Assembly: GCA_029077775.1 (NCBI GenBank)
Contig: JAQNCU010000229.1
Location: 1-5,320 of the forward strand
Direction: 5' to 3'
From: Acidocella sp.
GTDB taxonomy: Bacteria > Pseudomonadota > Alphaproteobacteria > Acetobacterales > Acetobacteraceae
Length of the DNA stretch: 5,320 nucleotides
Positions 1 through 5,320 of this stretch are shown here, piece by piece. The notes under the pieces were generated by a model. It saw nothing but the letters and a program-made list of their open reading frames with translations. It made no database searches and was not told the DNA's origin. A program made the position numbers and the translations under genes. The first letter of the stretch is position 1. Every line of letters starts with the position of its first letter.

Positions 1-324
1 CTGATCGCGGCGTGTAGGCGGTATCCCGGGGCCTCAAACGCGCGGCGCATTACGTTTGAGTACGTGATGCTGAAGGGGATCAATGATTCTGAAACCGACG
101 CGCGGGCTTTGGTGTACCTCATCGCGGGGTTGCCGGCGAAGGTGAACCTCATCCCGTTCAACCCGTGGCCGGGCAGCCAGTATGAGACGAGCACGCCAGC
201 CGCGATCCGGAAATTCGCCGATATCGTGATGGAAGCGGGCTATGCGAGCCCGGTGCGTGCGCCGCGCGGGCAGGATATTCTGGCGGCCTGCGGGCAATTG
301 AAATCAGCCGCGGGGGCTGGATAA
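1..324 (+). CDS. rlmN: RlmN, 23S rRNA (adenine-2503-C2)/tRNA methyltransferase, C-terminal fragment
   Basis: This is the last 107 codons of a gene that begins before the window; the frame is open from base 1 and ends at TAA 322-324. RlmN is a cytoplasmic radical-SAM enzyme that methylates C2 of A2503 in 23S rRNA and of A37 in some tRNAs. The fragment carries the family's C-terminal signatures in order: ACRRYP near residue 5, ITFEYVMLKGIND at about 17-29, KVNLIPFNPWPGS at about 47-59, and SPVRAPRGQDILAACGQL at 83-100. The Cys at fragment residue 97 (bases 289-291) aligns with the E. coli Cys355 that carries the transient methyl group. The radical-SAM CxxxCxxC motif must lie upstream and is not visible. 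The next gene starts 38 bases downstream with no terminator between, so the two may be co-transcribed. Cfr is a relative, but housekeeping RlmN fits better. Confidence 0.96.
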   Translation: MIAACRRYPGASNARRITFEYVMLKGINDSETDARALVYLIAGLPAKVNLIPFNPWPGSQYETSTPAAIRKFADIVMEAGYASPVRAPRGQDILAACGQLKSAAGAG

Positions 325-362
325 CGGTTGGCGTTCACGGGTGGCGATGCTACCGGCGGCGG

Positions 363-1025
363 GTGAAAAAATTTTATCAAACCGACAGGGCGCAGGCGGG
401 CATTGCCTGGGCGGCATCGCTTTATGTCACCCTGGTGGCCCGCCTGACGCGCTGGCAGGTTGAGGGCGAGGCGCAATTTATGGCGGCCTCGCGTGAGGCC
501 CCGCTGATATTGGTGTTCTGGCATGAAACCCTGCCCGCGATGCCGGTTTTGTGGCTGCGGGCGAAGGCCCTGGGCATGGCGCGTGGTGCCAGTGTGCTGG
601 CCAGCCGCCACCGCGATGGCCGCATGATCGGCGAGGCCGTGGCGCGAATGGGGATCGAGGTGGTGGCAGGGTCATCCTCGCGCGGCGGGGCGGCGGGTTT
701 GCGGGGTATGTTGCGGGCGCTGGAAGCCGGGCGGCTGGTGGGCATAACACCCGACGGGCCGCGCGGGCCGCGCCGCGTGGCGGCGGCAGGGGCCGTGCAG
801 CTTGCGGCGCTGAGCGGCGTGCGGATACTGCCCTGTGGTGCCGCGATATCTTCCGGCAAAACATTACGGAGTTGGGATGGTATGCGCTGGCCACTGCCAT
901 TTGGGCGTGGCGCGCTGGTATTCGGCGCGCCGATGACAGTGGCGCGAGAGGCATGGCAGGCAAGCCTGCCGGAGATGGTCGCGGCGCTGAACGCGGTGAC
1001 CGACCGGGCAGCGGCACTGTTGTGA
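363..1025 (+). CDS. DUF374 lysophospholipid acyltransferase-like protein
   Basis: The product is 220 residues, normal for the DUF374 family (LPLAT superfamily). Members resemble glycerolipid acyltransferases, but their substrate is not established in general. Visible features are a hydrophobic N-terminal stretch at about residues 13-27, suggesting membrane association; VFWHETLPAMP (51-61) with the candidate active-site His54; ASRHRDGRMIGE (80-91); VAGSSSRGG (101-109); and GITPDGPRGPRR (127-138), the most diagnostic block. The start is GTG 363, weakly supported by GGCGG-type sequence upstream. No earlier in-frame start was found after rlmN, and the N-terminal hydrophobic segment is conserved in the family. 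The stop TGA (1023-1025) overlaps the waaA start in GTGA. Its position at the head of a waaA-lpxK-late acyltransferase block suggests a role in lipid A or phospholipid metabolism; that role is inferred. Confidence 0.9.
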   Translation: MKKFYQTDRAQAGIAWAASLYVTLVARLTRWQVEGEAQFMAASREAPLILVFWHETLPAMPVLWLRAKALGMARGASVLASRHRDGRMIGEAVARMGIEVVAGSSSRGGAAGLRGMLRALEAGRLVGITPDGPRGPRRVAAAGAVQLAALSGVRILPCGAAISSGKTLRSWDGMRWPLPFGRGALVFGAPMTVAREAWQASLPEMVAALNAVTDRAAALL

Positions 1026-2263
1026 GCTGGCTCGGGCTCTATTGCGCCGCCGGGCGCATCGGCACGCCCGTGTTGCGCGCGCTGGTGCGCCGCCGGGTGG
1101 CGCTGGGCAAGGAGGATGGCGCGCGGTGCGGTGAGCGATTCGGCATAACCACCCTGCCCCGCCCGGCGGGACGGCTGATCTGGCTCCATGCCGCGAGCGT
1201 GGGGGAGATGGTCTCGATTTTGCCGGTGATCGAGGCCTTGTCGGGCCGGGCCAGGGTGTTGCTGACAACCGGGACTTTGACCTCGGCGGAGCTGGCGCAG
1301 GCGCGGTTGCCAGATGGTGCGGTGCATCAATTCATACCGCTGGACAGCCCGGCCTGGGTGGCGCGGTTCCTGGACCAGTGGCGGCCCGATGCGGCAGTGT
1401 TCGTGGAGAGCGAGTTATGGCCAGGGATGCTCGATGCTTGCGACTCGCGGGGGATTCCACGGCTGCTGATCAATGCCCGGATGTCGGCACGCTCGGCTAA
1501 TGCCTGGGCGCGTTTTGGCGGGTTGCGGCGGGTGGTGCTTGGCCCGTTTCGGTATGTTCATGCGCAGTCAGCGGGGGATGCGGAAAATTTACACAGGCTC
1601 GGCGTGTCGGATGTGCTGGAATGGGGGAATTTGAAATTCGCGGCGCGCGCATTGCCGGTTGATGAGGCAAAGCTGGCGGCGTTCCGGGCGGCGGTGCCGG
1701 GGACGCTCTGGCTGGCGGCGAGCACGCATCCGGGCGAGGAGGAGATGATATTCACCGTGCATGAGGCCGTGGCCGCGATTTACCCTGATCTGGTAACCGT
1801 GATCATTCCGCGCCACCCGGAGCGTGGGACGGCAGTGGCAGCCCTTGGCCGGGGCATGCCCGCGCCAAGGCGGGCATTGGCTGAAGCGCCGGTGCCAGGG
1901 CGGGTTTATGTGGCCGATACGCTGGGGGAGATGGGGTTGTTTTTCCGCGCCGCACCTTTTGCCTTTATCGGCAATTCATTATGCGGGTTTGGCGGGCATA
2001 ATCTGGTGGAGCCCGCGATGTTGGGGCGGCCCGTGATCACCGGGCCGCATATCGAGAATTTCATGGAGGCGGCGGCGATGTTGCGGGCGGCGGGCGCGCT
2101 GGCGGCGGTTGCCGATAGGGCCGGGCTGGAGCGCGCCGTGCGGGCCTGGCTGGATGATTGCGCGGCGGCAACCAAGGCCGGGCAGCGGGCAAAGGCGGCC
2201 TTTGCAGAAGATGCGGCATTGCCCGCGCGGCTGGCGGATCTGATCATGGAATGCGCGACGTGA
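1022..2263 (+). CDS. waaA: WaaA/KdtA, 3-deoxy-D-manno-octulosonic acid (Kdo) transferase
   Basis: This inner-membrane-associated glycosyltransferase moves Kdo from CMP-Kdo to lipid IVA, joining lipid A to the LPS core. With the GTG start at 1022 the product is 413 residues, close to the usual size of about 420. The N-terminus (ALVRRRVALGKEDGARCGERFG, around 20-41) matches the family opening. HAASVGEM (56-63) contains the conserved Glu62, FVESELWPGM (127-136) the second acidic motif, and NARMSARS lies at 151-158. The C-terminal nucleotide-sugar half shows WGNLKF (201-206), STHPGEEE (234-241), IIPRHPER (261-268) and GGHNLVEPAMLGRPVITGP (324-342). The frame stays open upstream to 551, but that stretch does not resemble WaaA and lies across the DUF374 gene. 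Both ends use GTGA-type overlaps. Whether one, two or more Kdo residues are added cannot be read from sequence. Confidence 0.95.
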   Translation: MSWLGLYCAAGRIGTPVLRALVRRRVALGKEDGARCGERFGITTLPRPAGRLIWLHAASVGEMVSILPVIEALSGRARVLLTTGTLTSAELAQARLPDGAVHQFIPLDSPAWVARFLDQWRPDAAVFVESELWPGMLDACDSRGIPRLLINARMSARSANAWARFGGLRRVVLGPFRYVHAQSAGDAENLHRLGVSDVLEWGNLKFAARALPVDEAKLAAFRAAVPGTLWLAASTHPGEEEMIFTVHEAVAAIYPDLVTVIIPRHPERGTAVAALGRGMPAPRRALAEAPVPGRVYVADTLGEMGLFFRAAPFAFIGNSLCGFGGHNLVEPAMLGRPVITGPHIENFMEAAAMLRAAGALAAVADRAGLERAVRAWLDDCAAATKAGQRAKAAFAEDAALPARLADLIMECAT

Positions 2264-3201
2264 AGATGCCCTTGTTCTGGGCGCGGCGCGGGGTGGCCGC
2301 CAGGTTGCTCGCCCCGCTCGGCATGGTGACAGCGGCACTGACCGCGCGCCGGTTGCGGCGCCCCGGTGTGGCACCCGGGATGCGGGTGGTGTGCGTGGGC
2401 AACGCCACTGTGGGCGGTGCGGGCAAAACAATTGTGGCGCTGGACCTGTTAGCCCGCCTGCCGGGGCGGAAATTTGCCCTCACACGGGGGTATCGCGGGC
2501 GGCTGCGCGGGCCTGTTCTGGTGGACCTGGACCGGCATAACGCGGCCGATGTCGGCGATGAGGCATTGTTGCTGGCGAGGGCGGCGCCGACGATCATGTC
2601 CCGCGACCGCGCCGCCGGGGCGCGCATGGCGCTGGCTGAGGGAGCGTCGGTGCTGGTGATGGATGACGGGTTGCAGAACCCGGATTTGGTGAAAAACCTG
2701 TCTTTGCTGGTGATCGATGGCGGGTTTGGCTTTGGCAATGGGCATCTGATCCCCGCCGGGCCCCTGCGTGAACCCGTGGCGATGGCGGCGGCGCGCTGCC
2801 AGGCAGCGGTGCTGATCGGCCCGGATGATACCGGGGCGTTGTTTGAATTGCCCGACCGGCTACCTGTGCTGCGCGCTGATCTCGTGCCCGATTGCGCCCT
2901 GGCGCTGGAACGCCGCGCGGTGATCGCGTTTGCCGGCATCGGCCGCCCGGAGAAATTTTTCCGCTCGGTTTTAGCTTTGGGCCCGCGCATCGTCGCGCGC
3001 CATGAATTTGCTGATCATCATGTGTATAGCAACCGGGATGCCGAGGCCTTGCTGGACGAGGCGAGACGGCTCGATGCCATGCTGGTAACGACAGCCAAGG
3101 ATTTCGTGAAACTGCCCGACAGGTTGAAGGCGCAATGCCAGGTGGTCGGCGTGCGGCTGGACTGGGAGGATGAGGCGGCTTTGGACAGGTTATTGTCGTG
3201 A
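2260..3201 (+). CDS. lpxK: LpxK, tetraacyldisaccharide 4'-kinase
   Basis: LpxK is a membrane-associated P-loop kinase that phosphorylates the 4' position of tetraacyldisaccharide-1-phosphate to give lipid IVA, the WaaA acceptor. From GTG 2260 it is 313 residues, typical for the family. The opening MKMPLFWARRG matches the family's usual basic/aromatic start, and residues 11-29 are hydrophobic. The Walker A block VGNATVGGAGKT is at 46-57. It is followed by TRGYRG (75-80), VGDEALLLA (98-106), a Walker B-like MDDGLQN (134-140), IPAGPLREP (164-172), FAGIGRPEKFF (224-234), FADHHVYS (250-257) and TTAKDFVKL (277-285). Start choice is uncertain. GTG 2260 has GGA nine bases upstream and a GTGA overlap with waaA, like its neighbours. 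ATG 2251 (13-base overlap, 316 aa) and ATG 2266 are alternatives. The frame is open back to 2158, but that part overlaps waaA and is unrelated to LpxK. Confidence 0.95.
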   Translation: MKMPLFWARRGVAARLLAPLGMVTAALTARRLRRPGVAPGMRVVCVGNATVGGAGKTIVALDLLARLPGRKFALTRGYRGRLRGPVLVDLDRHNAADVGDEALLLARAAPTIMSRDRAAGARMALAEGASVLVMDDGLQNPDLVKNLSLLVIDGGFGFGNGHLIPAGPLREPVAMAAARCQAAVLIGPDDTGALFELPDRLPVLRADLVPDCALALERRAVIAFAGIGRPEKFFRSVLALGPRIVARHEFADHHVYSNRDAEALLDEARRLDAMLVTTAKDFVKLPDRLKAQCQVVGVRLDWEDEAALDRLLS

Positions 3202-4127
3202 ACGACCAGGTGAAGCCCAGCCTTGGCCACCATGCCGAGGCGCTGCTGGTACGCGCCCTGCTGGTGCTGTTGCGGTGTTTTTCGCTTGGCCGGGCATCGG
3301 GGCTCGGTGGCCATGTGGCCCGCCTAATGGGACCGATGATCCCGGTATCGAACGTGGCCCGCCGGAATCTGGTGCTCGCGATGCCGGAGCTGACGGCGGC
3401 GGCGCGACGGGAGATTATCGCCGATACCTGGGAGAATCTGGGGCGAACGGCGGCGGAACTCGCACGGCTCGGGGATTTTGAGGAGACCGCGCAGGGGCCC
3501 GGTTTTGTCGTCACCGGCTGGGACGAGAATGTCGCCCCGGCTTTGGCGCAAGGCGGGCCCACGATTTTTTTCACAGGCCATTTCGGGAACTGGGAGATTA
3601 TTCCGCGCGCCGCCGCCGCGCGTGGGATCGATGTTGGGTTTTTGTACCGGGCGGCCAGCAACCAATTGGTGGATGAGATAATATTGGGGCTGCGGGAGGC
3701 CGCGCTGGGGCGCAAGTTGAAGATGTTCCCGAAAGGCGGGCCGGGGGCGCGGGCGGCTTATGCGCATCTGGCGCGCGGCGGGACCCTCGCGATGTTGATG
3801 GACCAGAAGCTGGATACCGGGCTCGCCGTGCCGTTTTTCGGGCGCGAGGCGATGACCGGCACCGCGATGGCAAGTTTCGCGCTGCGGTTTAAATGCCCGG
3901 TGCTGCCCGTGCATGTGGTGCGCACCGGCCCGGCGCGGCTGGAGATGGTGTGCGAGCCACCGATGGCGATACCCAATACCGGCGACAAGGAGGCTGACAC
4001 AAAGACCATGACCGAGGCGATGAACCGGGTCCTGGAGGGCTGGATTCGCGCGCAACCCGGCGGCTGGCTGTGGCTGCACAAACGCTGGCCAAAACCGCTT
4101 TATAAAACCAGGCGTGATAACGAATGA
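3198..4127 (+). CDS. LpxL/HtrB-family lipid A late acyltransferase
   Basis: This 309-residue protein belongs to the LpxL/LpxM/HtrB family, which transfers a fatty acyl chain from acyl-ACP to a hydroxyacyl chain of the lipid A precursor at the inner membrane; about 300 residues is usual. A hydrophobic helix lies at about 15-30. The catalytic H-x4-E motif is in FFTGHFGNWEII (His128, Glu133). LYRAASNQLVD (149-159), MDQKLDTGLAVPFFG (201-215), a Thr/Ala-rich substrate-pocket stretch to about 230, and WLWLHKRWP (290-298) complete the family pattern. The GTG start overlaps the lpxK stop in GTGA, with an AGG eight bases upstream (3187-3189). The adjacent waaA and lpxK fit a secondary acylation role. 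Which acyl chain and position it modifies, and whether it needs Kdo first, cannot be decided, so no paralogue symbol is given. The last four codons before the loop form one arm of the terminator. Confidence 0.92.
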   Translation: MNDQVKPSLGHHAEALLVRALLVLLRCFSLGRASGLGGHVARLMGPMIPVSNVARRNLVLAMPELTAAARREIIADTWENLGRTAAELARLGDFEETAQGPGFVVTGWDENVAPALAQGGPTIFFTGHFGNWEIIPRAAAARGIDVGFLYRAASNQLVDEIILGLREAALGRKLKMFPKGGPGARAAYAHLARGGTLAMLMDQKLDTGLAVPFFGREAMTGTAMASFALRFKCPVLPVHVVRTGPARLEMVCEPPMAIPNTGDKEADTKTMTEAMNRVLEGWIRAQPGGWLWLHKRWPKPLYKTRRDNE

Positions 4128-4147
4128 TGCCTGGTTTTATATCTTTT
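4101..4147 (+). terminator. Rho-independent terminator overlapping the late acyltransferase stop codon
   Basis: A perfect 13-bp inverted repeat pairs 4101-4113 (TATAAAACCAGGC) with 4129-4141 (GCCTGGTTTTATA) around a 15-base loop. The GC core CCAGGC/GCCTGG is followed at once by the T-rich tract TTTTATATCTTTT (4135-4147), the classic intrinsic terminator layout on the + strand. The left arm encodes Tyr-Lys-Thr-Arg of the acyltransferase, and its TGA stop (4125-4127) sits in the loop. An A-tract also precedes the left arm, so the element could work on the other strand too, but no convergent gene is present. It marks the end of the envelope block; the next gene starts at 4270. Confidence 0.8.
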
Positions 4148-4226
4148 CCGGCGCGCGGCCGCCCCACCAGCCCCGCGCGCAAGAGTCTTTTCCGGCGCGC
4201 GGCCGCCCCACCAGCCCCGCGCGCAA
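4142..4226. repeat. Perfect tandem repeat, two 41-bp units each with a GC palindrome
   Basis: Bases 4142-4182 and 4186-4226 are identical over 41 positions, separated by GAG, giving a 44-bp period. Each unit runs from TCTTTTCC through a GC-rich centre to GCGCGCAA. Within each unit GCGCGCGG pairs perfectly with CCGCGCGC (4151-4158 with 4173-4180; 4195-4202 with 4217-4224) around a 14-base loop, and each also holds the 8-base palindrome GCGGCCGC. Neither hairpin is followed by a T-run on either strand, so they do not look like intrinsic terminators. The first unit starts inside the T-tract of the upstream terminator. Possible readings are a locally duplicated REP-like extragenic palindrome or an mRNA-stabilising or processing structure. 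Whether copies occur elsewhere in the genome cannot be seen here. Confidence 0.85.
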
Positions 4227-4269
4227 TAAGGCTATGGATGCTTGGCCCGGGCGGCGTTAGGATGCGGAT

Positions 4270-4755
4270 ATGGGATTCTGGCGGACCAAGACATTGGCGG
4301 CGATGACCAAGGCGGAGTGGGAATCCCTCTGCGATGGGTGCGGGCGCTGCTGTCTGCATAAATTGCGCGATGAGGATACTGACGAGCTGAGTTTTACCAA
4401 CGTGGCGTGTCGCCTGCTCGACCTGACGACCGCGCGTTGTTCGGATTATGCCGGGCGGCGGCGGAAAATCCCCGATTGTGTGCAACTGACCCCCGCGAAA
4501 TTGCGCGAGGTGGATTGGCTTCCGCCGAGTTGCGCCTACCGGCTGGTGCATGAGGGAAAGGATTTATACCCGTGGCACCCGCTGGTCTCGGGCCGGGCGG
4601 AGAGCGTGTTGGAGGCCGGGGTGAGCGTGGCCGGGCGGGCCTTGAGCGAGCGCGATGCCGGGGATTTCGCGCATCATCTGGTGGCGTGGCCGGGCGAGTT
4701 GCCGCCGGCGGCACGAACAAAAAAGCTGCCGCAGGCGGCACGCAAGAGGCCGTGA
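4270..4755 (+). CDS. YcgN family cysteine cluster protein (UPF0260)
   Basis: The 161-residue product matches the YcgN/UPF0260 family, small cytoplasmic proteins of unknown function. It begins MGFWRTKTL, followed by the diagnostic cluster CDGCGRCCLHKL (21-32), ELSFTNVACRLLD (39-51), CSDY (57-60), a basic stretch, PDCVQL (68-73), WLPPSCAYRL (83-92) and LYPWHPLVSG (99-108). The eight Cys are at 21, 24, 27, 28, 47, 57, 70 and 88, a pattern that suggests metal binding; an iron-sulfur or zinc site is inferred and not proven. The tail after about 140 is Ala/Pro/Lys/Arg-rich and probably disordered. The start is ATG with AGGA seven bases upstream (4259-4262). It is the only gene here with a clear ATG start and good Shine-Dalgarno site, consistent with a fresh translation start after the terminator. 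It overlaps the next gene by GTGA. Confidence 0.93.
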   Translation: MGFWRTKTLAAMTKAEWESLCDGCGRCCLHKLRDEDTDELSFTNVACRLLDLTTARCSDYAGRRRKIPDCVQLTPAKLREVDWLPPSCAYRLVHEGKDLYPWHPLVSGRAESVLEAGVSVAGRALSERDAGDFAHHLVAWPGELPPAARTKKLPQAARKRP

Positions 4756-5320
4756 ACGATGTGCCGGGCAGCGAACTGGTCGCGGTGCAGGGCGCGCTGA
4801 CCCAGGTTTCCTTCCGGCGTTCAAGCCGGGCGCGGCGCGTAACGCTGCGGATTGATCCGACATGCGGCGGGGTGGTGATCACGCTGCCGATGCGGGCCTC
4901 GCGCCGGGCCGGGCTGGCGCTGTTACATTCGCATGAGGATTGGGTGGCGGCACGGCTGGCGGAGATGCCAGGGGCCGTGCGGTTCACCCCCGGCGCGATG
5001 GTGCCTGTTTGTGGCACTGAACACGAGATTACGCCGGTGGCGAGCGGCTTAGGCGGAGCGTGGATCGAGCCCGGGCGGATTATGGTGACCGGGGCGCCGG
5101 AGTTTCTGGCGCGCCGGGTGGCTGATTGCCTGAAGCGCCAGGCCCGCCAGAGCCTGACCGCGATGGCCGCCGCCAAGGGCCATCAGGTGGGGTTAAACCC
5201 GCGCGCCGTGCGTATAAAAGACACGCGCACGCGCTGGGGGTCTTGTGCGCCGGATGGCACGCTGGCGTTTTGCTGGCGGCTGATCTGCGCGCCGGAATTC
5301 GTCCAGGATTATGTGGTGGG
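4752..5320 (+). CDS. YgjP/DUF45-family (SprT-like, M48-related) zinc metallopeptidase, N-terminal part
   Basis: The frame is open from GTG 4752 to the window end (189 codons, no stop), so the gene is cut off. The sequence follows the YgjP/DUF45 metallopeptidase family. It has a basic N-terminal region with RRVTLRIDP (28-36) and GGVVITLP (39-46), then HSHEDWVAARLAEMP (59-73), VRFTPGAMVPVCGTEHEI (76-93), RQARQSL (129-135) and the most diagnostic block KDTRTRWGSCAPDGTLAFCW (156-175). It continues with RLICAPEFVQDYVV (176-189). In this family an HExxH zinc-binding motif follows directly, here just beyond the last base, so catalytic competence cannot be checked. The GTG start overlaps the YcgN-family stop. 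AGAGG at 4745-4749 is rather close to it, and GTG 4761 is an alternative. The substrate is unknown. Confidence 0.9.
   Translation, partial: MNDVPGSELVAVQGALTQVSFRRSSRARRVTLRIDPTCGGVVITLPMRASRRAGLALLHSHEDWVAARLAEMPGAVRFTPGAMVPVCGTEHEITPVASGLGGAWIEPGRIMVTGAPEFLARRVADCLKRQARQSLTAMAAAKGHQVGLNPRAVRIKDTRTRWGSCAPDGTLAFCWRLICAPEFVQDYVV

Noticed and set aside
325..362. Promoter or terminator between rlmN and the DUF374 gene
   Set aside because: The 38-base gap shows no convincing stem with a T-tract and no -35/-10 pair. It reads as a simple intra-operon spacer.
551..1021. Upstream extension of the waaA frame to a 570-residue protein
   Set aside because: The added 157 residues are Gly/Arg/Ala-rich, show no WaaA homology and lie across the DUF374 gene, which has clear family motifs in another frame. 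GTG 1022 gives a protein of normal family size.
422..1330. Long antisense open frame (302 codons, - strand)
   Set aside because: It is opposite the DUF374 and waaA genes and has Arg/Pro/Ala-rich low-complexity translation, as expected for the reverse of GC-rich coding DNA. It shows no recognisable motifs.
2158..2259. Upstream extension of lpxK to 347 residues
   Set aside because: The extra residues overlap the waaA C-terminal coding region and are low-complexity Gly/Arg/Ala. LpxK family similarity begins near MKMPLFW.
2594..3715. Long antisense open frame (373 codons, - strand) across lpxK and the late acyltransferase
   Set aside because: The Pro/Arg/Ser-rich translation has no family features, and both genes on the + strand are unambiguous.
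4142..4226. CRISPR array or paired intrinsic terminators
   Set aside because: There are only two units with a 3-base gap and no spacers, so it is not CRISPR. Neither GC hairpin is followed by a T-run on either strand, so intrinsic termination by these hairpins is not supported.
4124..4306. Small open frame of 60 codons between the two operons
   Set aside because: It spans the terminator arm and the 41-bp repeat, and its product simply repeats the translated repeat in two frames. It has no ribosome binding site of its own and runs into the YcgN gene out of frame.
4394..5176. Antisense open frame (260 codons, - strand) across the YcgN and DUF45 genes
   Set aside because: Its composition is that of a shadow frame, and the + strand carries clear conserved motifs throughout.

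Overview
The window is GC-rich, almost fully coding DNA read on the + strand, and most likely comes from an alphaproteobacterial chromosome. The lipid A genes and the family variants seen in them suggest the Rhodospirillales/Acetobacterales, but that narrower placement is an inference from sequence style and was not tested by a search. Six genes and one large fragment are visible. All of them look like core housekeeping genes, not an acquired accessory region.

Layout. (1) Bases 1-324 hold the last 107 codons of rlmN, the radical-SAM 23S rRNA/tRNA adenine C2 methyltransferase. (2) After 38 bases comes a tight four-gene cell-envelope block: a DUF374 lysophospholipid-acyltransferase-like gene (363-1025), waaA/kdtA Kdo transferase (1022-2263), lpxK tetraacyldisaccharide 4'-kinase (about 2260-3201) and a LpxL/HtrB-type late acyltransferase (3198-4127). 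(3) The block ends in a strong intrinsic terminator hairpin built into the last codons of the acyltransferase, with its stop codon in the loop. A perfect 41-bp tandem repeat follows (4142-4226), and each copy carries a GC-rich palindrome. (4) A second unit starts at 4270 with a YcgN/UPF0260 cysteine-cluster protein. It is followed by a YgjP/DUF45 (SprT-like, M48-related) metallopeptidase that leaves the window just before its expected HExxH zinc motif.

How the genes work together. LpxK makes lipid IVA by phosphorylating the 4' position of the tetraacyl disaccharide. WaaA adds Kdo to lipid IVA, and the LpxL-type enzyme then adds a secondary acyl chain. All three act at the inner face of the cytoplasmic membrane. 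The DUF374 protein at the head of the block carries acyltransferase-like motifs and is probably a further lipid-modifying enzyme, but its substrate is unknown.

Four junctions (1022, 2260, 3198 and 4752) can be read as the same four-base GTGA start/stop overlap, which suggests translational coupling. No RNA genes, CRISPR arrays, insertion sequences or phage genes were seen. I found no convincing undescribed system. The points most worth a second look are the terminator/stop-codon overlap, the tandem palindromic repeat, and the DUF374 protein of unknown substrate inside a lipid A operon.
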